Source of the DNA: JAYOFM01 sp038117225
GTDB lineage: Bacteria > Pseudomonadota > Alphaproteobacteria > Rhodospirillales > Casp-alpha2
Direction of reading: 5' to 3'
Assembly: GCA_038117225.1 (NCBI GenBank)
Contig: JAYOFM010000090.1
Location: forward strand, 1-15,988
DNA length: 15,988 nt
Shown here: in pieces, positions 7,615 through 14,553 of the stretch
Layout of the letters: each line of letters opens with the position of its first letter
How positions within the stretch are numbered: the stretch's first letter is position 1
Translations under genes and position numbers: made by a program
Notes under the pieces: generated by a model
Database searches by the model: none
Told to the model about the DNA's origin: nothing
The model's input: only the letters and a program-made list of their open reading frames with translations

Positions 7615-9009
7615 TCAGGCTGCCTCACTGAGGCAGAGTTCGACGATATCAAGCGCCGTATCCATCTCGCCCACCGTGATCGTCAAGGGCGGCGATAGGG
7701 TCAACACGGAACCCATGGTAATTTTGAAACTGAGACCACGATCAAGGGCGGCATAGAGTATTCGCTCGGCGGCGTCGATAGCCGGCGCCTTGCTGTCCCG
7801 GTGCTCCACCAAATCCAGTCCAAACATTAAGCCACGCCCGCGGACGTCGCCGATCAGCGGACAACGGTCATACATGTCCATCAAGCGTTCCATGGCATGG
7901 GCGCCAACGAAAGCGGCATTGGCGACGAGGCCTTCGTCTTCAATAATTTCGAGTGTGGTCAGCGCGGCGCGGGCGAGCAGGGGGTTCTTTTCATGGGTGT
8001 AGTGGCCGATGGCATAGCCGCCGGCGACGTCCAATTCCGGCCGGCAAATGGTCGCGGCGACCGGGAGCATGCCGCCGCCCAAGGCCTTGCCGAGCACAAG
8101 AATATCCGGCACCACGTCGTCATGCTGACAGGAAAACATCCGTCCGGTTTTGCCCAAGCCGGTCGGCACCTCGTCGAAAATCAACAGCGCGCCGTGGTCA
8201 TCACAAGCCTTTCGAACGGCCTTCCAGAATCCGAGAGGCGGCACCGTTGGTACGGCCCGCATGGGTTCAGCAATTATGGCGGCGATATCACCTTCCTTTT
8301 CAAGCACTTGGTGGATTAGATTGGCGACGATCGCGCCGACCTCGGTATCGCGTGGCGCGTGCAGCCGATGGTCGATGTTGAATGGATTACGGTAGGCATC
8401 GAAAGACGGAACATGTTCGCAGCCGGCCAACAGCGGGCCGATGGCACCGGAGCGGAACAGCGCCTCGCCGCCAACGCTGGCAGCGCCGAAACCTGCGCCG
8501 TGAAAGGAGTCCCAAAAGGAAATGGTCTTGAACCGTCCGGTGGCGGCGCGGGCGATTTTCAGCGCCACTTCATTGGCATCGGAGCCGCCTGTCGTCAGTA
8601 GGCATTTCGAGAGCGCACCCGGAGTTATTGACGCGAGCTTTTCAGCCAGTTCCATGGCCACATCACAGGCAAAACGTCGGGGTGCGAACGGTAAAGTGTC
8701 CATCTGCTGGCGAATAGCTTCCTTAAGCCGCGGATGACCGTATCCGATGTGGTGGACGCTATTTCCGTGGAAATCCATAAAGCGCCGGCCGTCAAGGTCC
8801 TCGATCCAAATGCCGTCGGCCTTCGCGATGGGCGCCAAACAGGGCGACGACACCGACTGATGGAGAAACCCGGCGGCGTCTCGGTCGAGCAGTGAGCGAG
8901 CACGAGGGCTCAGGTTTGCCGCTTGCCATTCGGCGCGGTGTGGCGAGAAGTTTACCTCACCTTCAGATTGCGATGGTGCCTCCAGACGATTGCGACGGTG
9001 ATTGTTCAA
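7615..9009 (-). CDS. Class III PLP-dependent aminotransferase-fold enzyme
   Basis: This 464-residue enzyme of the ornithine/beta-alanine (class III) aminotransferase family is cytosolic. Visible in order are EDLDGRRFMDFHGNSVHHIGY (70-90), the phosphate-binding TTGGSDANEVALK (139-151), FWDSFHGAGFGAASVGG (165-181), IIAEP (245-249), LLIFDEVPTGLGKTGR with the cofactor-binding Asp279, and LVLGKALGGG with the Schiff-base Lys308. The family norm DEVQTGxGRTG is changed to DEVPTGLGKTG. The frame has no ATG, so the start is TTG at 9009, with AGGGA nine bases upstream. It is divergent from an XRE regulator and has the PAS-GGDEF gene downstream on the same strand. The substrate cannot be assigned. An omega-amino acid:pyruvate or taurine-type transaminase is possible, as is one of the lyases of this fold that act on amino-alcohol or phosphonate substrates. 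Confidence 0.9.
   Translation of the reverse strand: MNNHRRNRLEAPSQSEGEVNFSPHRAEWQAANLSPRARSLLDRDAAGFLHQSVSSPCLAPIAKADGIWIEDLDGRRFMDFHGNSVHHIGYGHPRLKEAIRQQMDTLPFAPRRFACDVAMELAEKLASITPGALSKCLLTTGGSDANEVALKIARAATGRFKTISFWDSFHGAGFGAASVGGEALFRSGAIGPLLAGCEHVPSFDAYRNPFNIDHRLHAPRDTEVGAIVANLIHQVLEKEGDIAAIIAEPMRAVPTVPPLGFWKAVRKACDDHGALLIFDEVPTGLGKTGRMFSCQHDDVVPDILVLGKALGGGMLPVAATICRPELDVAGGYAIGHYTHEKNPLLARAALTTLEIIEDEGLVANAAFVGAHAMERLMDMYDRCPLIGDVRGRGLMFGLDLVEHRDSKAPAIDAAERILYAALDRGLSFKITMGSVLTLSPPLTITVGEMDTALDIVELCLSEAA
7620..7636. repeat. 17-bp perfect palindrome at the 3' end of the aminotransferase gene
   Basis: CTGCCTCACTGAGGCAG is an exact inverted repeat of two 8-bp arms around one base. It lies in the last codons of the aminotransferase gene, three bases before its stop codon, and upstream of the PAS-GGDEF gene on the same strand. 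In RNA it could form a short hairpin. No T-run follows, so an RNA-end or processing role, or a protein binding site, is only a suggestion. It may simply be coding sequence. Confidence 0.4.
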
Positions 9010-9068
9010 GGCGCTGGTTCCCTGGTAATTGAAATTCAGTCGGTAATAGACGATGCAACGGGTTCACA

Positions 9069-9080
9069 GCGCAATTTCGC
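9069..9080. promoter_or_regulatory. Near-palindrome in the aminotransferase/XRE divergent gap (candidate operator)
   Basis: GCGCAATTTCGC is a 12-bp inverted repeat with one mismatched pair, centred on AATT. It lies between the divergent aminotransferase and XRE regulator genes, where an autoregulating dimeric repressor would be expected to bind. The position supports the idea. The sequence match alone is weak. Confidence 0.3.
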
Positions 9081-9094
9081 TACGCTATTTCATT

Positions 9095-9112
9095 TGACGC
9101 GAAGTGACGCGA
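9095..9112. promoter_or_regulatory. Direct repeat TGACGCGA x2, one helical turn apart
   Basis: TGACGCGA occurs at 9095-9102 and again at 9105-9112. The 10-bp period places both copies on one face of the helix. They lie 43 bp or less upstream of the regulator's start and in the aminotransferase promoter region. This is a candidate binding site for the adjacent XRE protein. TTGACG at 9094-9099 and GATAAT at 9111-9116 resemble promoter hexamers but are only 11 bp apart, too close to be a normal sigma-70 pair. Confidence 0.35.
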
Positions 9113-9154
9113 TAATGGCATCACCAGGCGCCATAATTGAGGGCGGGGGCGACA

Positions 9155-10006
9155 TTGGCAGGAATTGAAATCACTTATGCGCTGTCCGAGAATCTGGCGC
9201 TGTTATGCGGGCATTACCGCTCCGTGGCCGAGGTCTGTCGGCGCATCGGCATAAACCGTCAGCAGTTCAATAAATATTTGGCTGGCACCTCACGCCCGTC
9301 GCGTCACACGATGAAGCGAATTGGCGATTTCTTTGGCGTCGAACCGCACGAGATGGACTTGCCGCCGGCCGCTTTCGCGGAATTGATCGCGGTGCGGGTT
9401 CCGGCGCGCGGACACGAACCAGGCGAGGTTGCCGACCCAATGTCGGCGGTTGTCGATCGACTTGGTCAGGCGTCCACCAAGGATGTGAGTAAGTATCTCG
9501 GCACATATTTCAGCTATCGCCTATCATTTTCCCGGCCGGATCTGGTGCTTAAATCCGTGGCATGCATGTGGCAGACGAGCGACTTGGTGTTTTATAAGCG
9601 GATCGAACGCTACCAGGATGACATTGGTGATCGTTCGGAGCGACTGCTCTGCAAATATGTCGGTCGGGTAATGGTGCTGCGTGATCGGTTGTTCATCGTC
9701 GAGGCCGAGACGTTGACCCGGGGCGAGGTCAGCGAAACCATCCTGCATGCCAGCCATCGCAACCGGGTCACGTGGCTGTCCGGCCTCAATCTTGGCGTCT
9801 CCACGTCGGACGAACGTCGTATCGGCTGCGGTCGCGTGCTTTACCAATTTCTTGGCCAAAACGTCGATCTTCGTCGAGCTATAGGTGCCTGCGGCAAGCA
9901 CGATATCGCATCGCCGGAAATTGATCAGTTCGTGCGAAGGGAACTGCTGGACGAAGACGATCGTACCGCCTCGGCGAAATCGGTGATTTTCGCGCGACCG
10001 CGTTGA
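9155..10006 (+). CDS. XRE-family transcriptional regulator with conserved C-terminal domain
   Basis: This is a DNA-binding regulator of about 283 residues. An N-terminal Cro/C1-type helix-turn-helix spans roughly residues 10-60 (LSENLALLCGHYRSVAEVC, then RRIGINRQQFNKYLAGTSRPS, RIGDFFGVEP). The remaining 200 residues (FSYRLSFSRPDLVLKSVACMW, VGRVMVLRDRLFIVEAE, NRVTWLSGLNLGVS) form a mixed alpha/beta domain that I cannot name and that may sense a ligand. There is no ATG near the 5' end. TTG at 9155 is preceded closely by GGGGGC, and TTG at 9137 is an alternative six codons upstream. It is divergent from the class III aminotransferase with a short gap carrying repeats, the usual arrangement of a local regulator and its target. 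Regulation of the aminotransferase is inferred, not shown. Confidence 0.82.
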   Translation: MAGIEITYALSENLALLCGHYRSVAEVCRRIGINRQQFNKYLAGTSRPSRHTMKRIGDFFGVEPHEMDLPPAAFAELIAVRVPARGHEPGEVADPMSAVVDRLGQASTKDVSKYLGTYFSYRLSFSRPDLVLKSVACMWQTSDLVFYKRIERYQDDIGDRSERLLCKYVGRVMVLRDRLFIVEAETLTRGEVSETILHASHRNRVTWLSGLNLGVSTSDERRIGCGRVLYQFLGQNVDLRRAIGACGKHDIASPEIDQFVRRELLDEDDRTASAKSVIFARPR

Positions 10007-10012
10007 GGTCGC
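9994..10012 (+). terminator. Hairpin over the stop codon of the XRE gene
   Basis: GCGACC (9994-9999) and GGTCGC (10007-10012) are a perfect 6-bp GC-rich inverted repeat around a 7-nt loop that holds the stop codon. It is followed by TTAAATCA rather than a T-run. It is a possible but weak transcription end for the regulator gene. Confidence 0.3.
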
Positions 10013-10232
10013 TTAAATCATGATGACCGCCAATGACGGAAATTTAACTGCGGCGTCCGTTGCTCGATAAATCACCTATATGATGTTCGGAGATCGCATC
10101 GTCGCAGCGAGACCGCCAGCGGGTATGAAATCCGGCATAAAAATCATCGCGTAAACGTTTCTTGGAAGAGCCTGCGACAATTTTTGTCCGTGCGCCTTGC
10201 GCATGATATCGAATTCGGTGCCGCGCGCTCAC
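10007..10232. other. Intergenic region between convergent XRE gene and aroC
   Basis: No convincing gene is seen in these 226 bases. Two small perfect inverted repeats lie on the aroC side: GACAA/TTGTC with a 3-nt loop at 10176-10188, and TGCGC/GCGCA with a 3-nt loop at 10191-10203. They could mark the 3' end of the fabI-aroC transcript, but neither is followed by a T-run on the minus strand. Confidence 0.4.
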
Positions 10233-11321
10233 TCAACTGCCGCACTGACCCCGGTGCCGTAGTGCGTGGTCGGCCAGTACGCAGGCCATCATGGCCTCGC
10301 CGATGGGTACGGCGCGGATACCGACACAGGGGTCGTGGCGCCCCTTTGTTGAAATTTCAGTTTCATTGCCGGCGCTGTCGATGGTGTCGCGCGGGCTGAG
10401 GATCGAACTGGTTGGCTTGACAGCGAAGCGGGCGACTACAGCTTGCCCTGTGGAAATGCCACCCAGAATGCCGCCGGCGTGGTTAGAGCGAAATTCGGGA
10501 TTACCGTTACCGTCAATGCGAATTTCGTCGGCGTTTTCCTCGCCGCTCAATAGAGACGCTCCCATCCCGGCGCCGATTTCGACGCCCTTGACCGCGTTGA
10601 TGCTCATCATCGCCGAGGCCAGATCAGCATCGAGCTTGCCGTAGATGGGCGCCCCGAGGCCGGCTGGAATGCCGTCAGCCACGATTTCGATGACGGCACC
10701 GATGGAAGATCCCGATTTACGGATACCATCAAGGTAACGCTCCAATTCCGGTACAAGCGCCGCGTCGGGGCAGAAGAACGGGTTGCGGTCCACTTCATCC
10801 CAATCCCAACGATCATGGTCGACGGATTTTTCGCCCATGCTGATGAGAGCGGCGCGAATGGTCAGTTCATCGCCGAGCACATGGGTCAGCACCTTACGCG
10901 CGACGCCACCGGCGGCGACCCGCATGGCGGTTTCGCGCGCCGATGAGCGACCGCCACCGCGATAGTCGCGGATGCCGTACTTGGCCCAATAGGTGTAATC
11001 CGCATGGCCGGGACGGAATTTGTCCTTGATGTCGGAATAATCCTTGGAGCGCTGATCGGTGTTTTCGATCAGCAGCCCGATCGCGGTGCCGGTGGTAATG
11101 CCCTCGAAGACGCCGGAAACGATGCGCACCTGATCCGCTTCCTGGCGTTGCGTTGTGTACTTGGACTGTCCGGGCCGACGCTTGTCGAGATAGCCTTGGA
11201 TGTCGTCTTCATGCAGCGCGATGCCCGGCGGGCAGCCGTCGACGACGCAGCCGAGCAGGGGACCGTGGCTCTCGCCGAAGGTGGTGAAGCGGAACAAATG
11301 GCCGAAGGTGTTGTGGGACAT
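10233..11321 (-). CDS. aroC: Chorismate synthase
   Basis: AroC catalyses the last step of the shikimate pathway, 5-enolpyruvylshikimate 3-phosphate to chorismate, using reduced FMN without net redox change, in the cytosol. The 362-residue protein has the normal length. Visible are FGESHG (15-20), RRPGQSKYTTQRQEADQV, RPGHADYTYWAKYGIRDYRG, then GGRSSARETAMRVAAG, the glycine-rich SNHAGGILGGISTGQ, and near the C-terminus GRHDPCVGIRAVPIGEAM. All family signatures are intact. The ATG at 11321 starts the MSHNTFGHLFR sequence typical of the family. It lies 30 nt downstream of fabI on the same strand, so the two are likely cotranscribed, an arrangement seen in other alphaproteobacteria. Confidence 0.98.
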   Translation of the reverse strand: MSHNTFGHLFRFTTFGESHGPLLGCVVDGCPPGIALHEDDIQGYLDKRRPGQSKYTTQRQEADQVRIVSGVFEGITTGTAIGLLIENTDQRSKDYSDIKDKFRPGHADYTYWAKYGIRDYRGGGRSSARETAMRVAAGGVARKVLTHVLGDELTIRAALISMGEKSVDHDRWDWDEVDRNPFFCPDAALVPELERYLDGIRKSGSSIGAVIEIVADGIPAGLGAPIYGKLDADLASAMMSINAVKGVEIGAGMGASLLSGEENADEIRIDGNGNPEFRSNHAGGILGGISTGQAVVARFAVKPTSSILSPRDTIDSAGNETEISTKGRHDPCVGIRAVPIGEAMMACVLADHALRHRGQCGS

Positions 11322-11351
11322 GACGCGGCCGTATCCGTTTCCCGCCGGCGC

Positions 11352-12176
11352 TCAGACGACCGAAATGTCGGGCGCGTCCACCGCCTTCATGCCGACCACG
11401 TTGTAGCCGCAGTCCACATGGTGGGTCTCGCCGGTGACGCCGCTGGATAGTTTGGATAGCAGATACAGGCCTGCGCCGCCGATATCGTCCAGGGTGACGT
11501 TGCGCCTGAGCGGCGAGTTGAGCTCGTTCCACTTGAGGATATAGCGGAAATCGCCGATGCCGGAGGCGGCCAGCGTCTTGATCGGCCCGGCGGAGATCGC
11601 GTTGACGCGGATATTGTCGGTGCCGAGATCGGCGGCGAGATAGCGCACGCTCGCCTCGAGCGCCGCCTTGGCGACGCCCATGACGTTGTAATGCGGCATC
11701 ACCCGCTCGGCGCCGAAGTAGGTCAGCGTCAGCAGGGAGCCGCCGTCGGTCATCAACGGCCGGGCGCGCTGCGCGATGGCGGTGAACGAGTAGCAGCTGA
11801 TGTTCATGGTTTTCTGGAAGTTCTCGGGCGAGGTGTCGATATAGCCACCCTTGAGTTCTTCCTTATCCGAATAGGCGATGGCGTGAACCACGAAATCCAG
11901 GCTGCCCCATTCGTCCGCCAGGGTTTTGAAGACGGTGTCCATGCTGGCCACATCAGTGACATCACACGGTAACACCAGCGTCGAGCCGACGCTTTGCGCC
12001 AGCGGCCGAACGCGTTTCTCCAATGCCTCGCCCTGATAAGTGAAGGCGAGTTCGGCGCCATGATCGGCAGCCGCCTTGGCGATGCCCCAGGCGATGGAGC
12101 GATCATTGGCAACACCCATCACAAGACCGCGTTTACCGGCCATCAAGGGGCCCATCGATACAGAGTCTTCGTTCAT
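11352..12176 (-). CDS. fabI: Enoyl-[acyl-carrier-protein] reductase (NADH), FabI type
   Basis: FabI reduces the trans-2 double bond of enoyl-ACP in the last step of each fatty-acid elongation round. It is the triclosan/diazaborine target of the type II system. The 274-residue protein is an atypical short-chain dehydrogenase with the GVANDRSIAWGIA cofactor loop (21-33), Tyr153 in LTYFGAERVMP, and the catalytic Tyr163 and Lys170 in YNVMGVAKAA (FabI spacing Tyr-x6-Lys). It also has the AGPIKTLAASGI segment that lines the substrate loop. The frame is open upstream to 12662, but that part overlaps the divergent yihY-type gene and has no family match. The ATG at 12176, preceded by GAGGGAAG, gives the expected N-terminus. 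It leads the fabI-aroC unit. Its promoter should lie in the 222-bp gap to the divergent membrane-protein gene. Confidence 0.97.
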   Translation of the reverse strand: MNEDSVSMGPLMAGKRGLVMGVANDRSIAWGIAKAAADHGAELAFTYQGEALEKRVRPLAQSVGSTLVLPCDVTDVASMDTVFKTLADEWGSLDFVVHAIAYSDKEELKGGYIDTSPENFQKTMNISCYSFTAIAQRARPLMTDGGSLLTLTYFGAERVMPHYNVMGVAKAALEASVRYLAADLGTDNIRVNAISAGPIKTLAASGIGDFRYILKWNELNSPLRRNVTLDDIGGAGLYLLSKLSSGVTGETHHVDCGYNVVGMKAVDAPDISVV

Positions 12177-12289
12177 TCTTCCCTCATGGTGTTTATCGGG
12201 AACGTGAGCCCCATCGTTCTGGAGATGGTACACGTATCGCGGCGAAAAGGCCAAACAACGCGACGCGAGATTGGTTGGCGCGCCTGATG

Positions 12290-12310
12290 TCTTGCAACAT
12301 GTCTCGCAAC
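12290..12310. repeat. Short tandem direct repeat in the fabI/yihY-type divergent gap
   Basis: TCTTGCAAC (12290-12298) and TCTCGCAAC (12302-12310) repeat with a 12-bp period, flanked on both sides by GGCGCGC-like sequence. The block is just upstream of a TATAAT hexamer. It may be a regulator site for either divergent gene. Chance cannot be excluded. Confidence 0.3.
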
Positions 12311-12325
12311 TGGCGCGCACTGCCA

Positions 12326-12331
12326 TATAAT
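12326..12331 (+). promoter_or_regulatory. Candidate -10 element for the YihY-type gene
   Basis: TATAAT at 12326-12331 is a perfect sigma-70 -10 hexamer 68 bp before the ATG of the plus-strand membrane-protein gene. The best -35 candidate at normal spacing, TCGCAA at 12304-12309, matches poorly, so the promoter might need an activator. It lies in an otherwise GC-rich gap. Confidence 0.35.
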
Positions 12332-12398
12332 ACTCCCACGCGAGCGTCAATCCGGGCCTGTGCCCGGATGATGCGCCGAGAGTCGCGGGAAGGACGAG

Positions 12399-13733
12399 AT
12401 GAGCGACAATCAGCCTGATCAAGGACCGCTGGACGAAATCGAAGCGGACGAAGATGCCGTTAGCGACGAGCCCACCGTACGCCTTGCCGAATTGCGCGGG
12501 TTCGCGGGCTACGTGTGGCGGCGTTTTGGCGAGGATCGATGCCTGCGCATGTCGGCCGGGCTGAGCTATACGTCGTTGCTCGCAATCGTGCCGCTGACAG
12601 CGATTGCGTTTTCGATGCTCGCGGCGTTTCCGGTGTTCGGTGGTGTTCGCGGTGAATTTCAAAATATGCTGTTCGCCAATTTTCTGCCCGAATCGGCGTC
12701 AGCGATGCGAAGTTACTTCGATCAGTTCATTTCAAATTCCGCGACTTTATCGGCGGTTGGCGTGATCGGCCTGGCAATGACGGCGGTGTTGTTGTTGGGT
12801 GCCATTGAAGCCGATATGAACGCCATCTTCCGCGTTTCGAGGCCGCGTGCACTGGCACCCCGATTGCTGGTTTTCTGGGCGTTGATCACTCTCGGGCCGT
12901 TGTTACTGGGTGCCAGTTTTTCGCTTTCGACTTATTTTTTCGCCGCGACGAAATACATGGGCGTGAACGTGCTAACCGGGCCGCTCGGCGGACTGGCGGG
13001 TCTGGCTCCGACCGCGATCATCGTGGTGCTGTTGACGATGTTCTTCTACATCATTCCCAATCGGCCCGTCAGCATACGCTCGGCCTTGGTCGGCGGTGCT
13101 TTCGCGGGCATTGGATTCTCGGTGCTGCGCAAGGTGTTCGCCTGGTATGTGTCGACCTTCCCAGCCTACCAAACCATCTACGGCGCGGTCTCGGTCGTGC
13201 CAATCTTTTTGGTTTGGATGTATCTGACATGGACGGTCGTGCTGCTCGGTGCTGTGCTCGCGGCATCGCTTGACGAGTGGCGCCGCGCGGGCGGGCTCGC
13301 GCTATTGAAGGCAGAGGACTCGGGACGCCGACTGGTAAACGCACTCAAAGTATTGGCGCGTCTGCAACAGCTCAGCCAGCACGGCACAGCCGGTGGACGC
13401 CGTGATCTTCTGCGCACCGCCCGCATCGGCGACATTCAGCTGGAAGCGATGCTCCGGACCTTGAACGAGACCCGCTACATCACCGAGACGCGGCGCGGCC
13501 GCTGGGTGCTGGCGCGCGACCTCGGCGCCGTCACCCTGCACGATCTTTACCGCGCCCTTGGCCTTGGCATTGAGGACGAAACTCTGCCGGCGGCCGACGC
13601 CCCGTGGACACAATGCCTCGCAACGTGCCTTGCGCAGGCTCGCACCAACAACCGAGACGCCATGAACATTAGCCTGCGTGATTTGTTGGAGGGCGGCGAA
13701 GCCGATGGCCGTGGTATCAAGGCGGCGGAGTAG
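12399..13733 (+). CDS. YihY/virulence factor BrkB family inner-membrane protein
   Basis: This 444-residue integral membrane protein belongs to the YihY/BrkB family (formerly misnamed ribonuclease BN), whose members have no firmly established function. Six hydrophobic segments are visible at roughly residues 53-80, 116-138, 155-182, 196-220, 228-250 and 262-290. Family motifs include AGLSYTSLLAIVPL, then FYIIPNRPVSIRSALVGG and the TIYGAVSVVPIFLVWMYL stretch before the last helix. The acidic N-terminus (residues 1-27) and the C-terminal 150 residues are predicted cytoplasmic. The tail (GDIQLEAMLRTLNETRYITETRRGRWVLARDLGAVTL, shortened here by position 350-386) resembles a winged-helix fold. The ATG at 12399 has AGGACGAG upstream. 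It is divergent from fabI and convergent with the acetyltransferase gene (5-nt gap). Confidence 0.92.
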   Translation: MSDNQPDQGPLDEIEADEDAVSDEPTVRLAELRGFAGYVWRRFGEDRCLRMSAGLSYTSLLAIVPLTAIAFSMLAAFPVFGGVRGEFQNMLFANFLPESASAMRSYFDQFISNSATLSAVGVIGLAMTAVLLLGAIEADMNAIFRVSRPRALAPRLLVFWALITLGPLLLGASFSLSTYFFAATKYMGVNVLTGPLGGLAGLAPTAIIVVLLTMFFYIIPNRPVSIRSALVGGAFAGIGFSVLRKVFAWYVSTFPAYQTIYGAVSVVPIFLVWMYLTWTVVLLGAVLAASLDEWRRAGGLALLKAEDSGRRLVNALKVLARLQQLSQHGTAGGRRDLLRTARIGDIQLEAMLRTLNETRYITETRRGRWVLARDLGAVTLHDLYRALGLGIEDETLPAADAPWTQCLATCLAQARTNNRDAMNISLRDLLEGGEADGRGIKAAE

Positions 13734-13738
13734 CAAGT

Positions 13739-14455
13739 CTAGGTGATTTTAGCCGTCAATGCGCTGAGAGACACATGTTGCCGGCCGTCCGCATCAAAGT
13801 TTCCCGGCGACAACCACTCATGATATGCGGCCTTTAGCGCCGGCCAATCTCTGTCGATGATGGAGAACCAAGCGGTGTCGCGGTTGCGGCCTTTGTAGAT
13901 CGTCAGCTGACGGAATGTGCCTTCGTATTGGAAGCCGAGGCGCTTCGCTGCCGCGCGGGACGGCGCGTTGAGGGCGTCGCATTTCCATTCATAGCGGCGG
14001 TAACCCAGTTCGTCGAAGACGCGGGCCATCATCAGATACATGGCTTCCGTCGCGGCGACGGTGCGCTGCAGGGGCGGTGCGTAGTTGAGGTGGCCGGTCT
14101 CAATGACGCCGACCGTGGGTTCAATGCGCATGTAGGTCGCGACCCCGGTTGCCTTGCCCGACGCCTTGTCGATGATGGCGTGGAACATTGGATCGTCGCC
14201 CAGGCAGTCTTTTTCCATCCAGGCTCGGTATTTCGCCAGCGTCGTGAACGGGCCATAGCCGAGATAGGTCCAGATACGGTTTTCGCTATCGCTCATATTG
14301 GCTTCGTGAAGGTCGGCGGCATGGCGCTCTGGATCAATCGGCTCTACCCGGCAGGTGCGTCCTTCCATGGGTGCGCGCGGCGGTGGCGAAGTTGGCTGCC
14401 AATCGGGCAGCGGGAAACCGATCGGCTGGCCGAGGTCGTTGGTGTGCTCCGTCAT
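13739..14455 (-). CDS. GNAT family N-acetyltransferase (RimJ/RimL-like)
   Basis: This 238-residue acetyl-CoA-dependent acyltransferase has a family-sized GNAT domain from about residue 30 to 205. Visible are the N-terminal strand GRTCRVEPIDPERHAADLHEA (shared by RimJ/RimL-type enzymes), FHAIIDKASGKATGVATYM, the strand VIETGHLNYAPPLQRTVAATE that contains the acetyl-CoA pyrophosphate-binding turn, and the C-terminal YEWKCDALNAPSRAAAKRLGF plus YEGTFRQLTIYKGRNRDTAWF. The frame is open to 14521. I chose the ATG at 14455, preceded by AGGA eight bases upstream. Related proteins modify protein N-termini, amino acids or drugs; the substrate is not evident. It is 98 bp downstream of the dioxygenase gene on the same strand, but cotranscription is uncertain. 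Confidence 0.9.
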   Translation of the reverse strand: MTEHTNDLGQPIGFPLPDWQPTSPPPRAPMEGRTCRVEPIDPERHAADLHEANMSDSENRIWTYLGYGPFTTLAKYRAWMEKDCLGDDPMFHAIIDKASGKATGVATYMRIEPTVGVIETGHLNYAPPLQRTVAATEAMYLMMARVFDELGYRRYEWKCDALNAPSRAAAKRLGFQYEGTFRQLTIYKGRNRDTAWFSIIDRDWPALKAAYHEWLSPGNFDADGRQHVSLSALTAKIT

Positions 14456-14553
14456 GGTCGGGTTCCTGCTTAGCAAGGCGAAATCATCGTGAATGGCGCC
14501 GGCCGTGAGGCCAAGAGCCATTCAGCGCGGGCCGAGGATACCGCTTCGTAGAT

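Noticed and set aside
7897..8395. Plus-strand frames of 80-140 codons opposite the aminotransferase
   Set aside because: They are antisense to a gene with intact PLP motifs. None has a recognisable domain or a convincing start.
9094..9116. TTGACG...GATAAT as a sigma-70 promoter for the XRE gene
   Set aside because: The hexamers are only 11 bp apart. The repeats they belong to are better viewed as a candidate operator.
10044..10232. 62-codon frame directly after the aroC stop, in the same frame (GTG immediately after TGA)
   Set aside because: There is no ribosome binding site distinct from aroC, no motif, and a composition typical of noncoding sequence. Readthrough is not supported, since AroC ends at its normal length.
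12177..12662. 162-codon N-terminal extension of fabI
   Set aside because: It overlaps the start of the YihY-type gene on the other strand and has no family match. A good start with a ribosome binding site exists at 12176.
13178..13736. Minus-strand frames opposite the YihY-type C-terminal region
   Set aside because: They are shadows of the membrane-protein gene. The plus-strand frame is continuous, with family motifs and hydrophobic segments.
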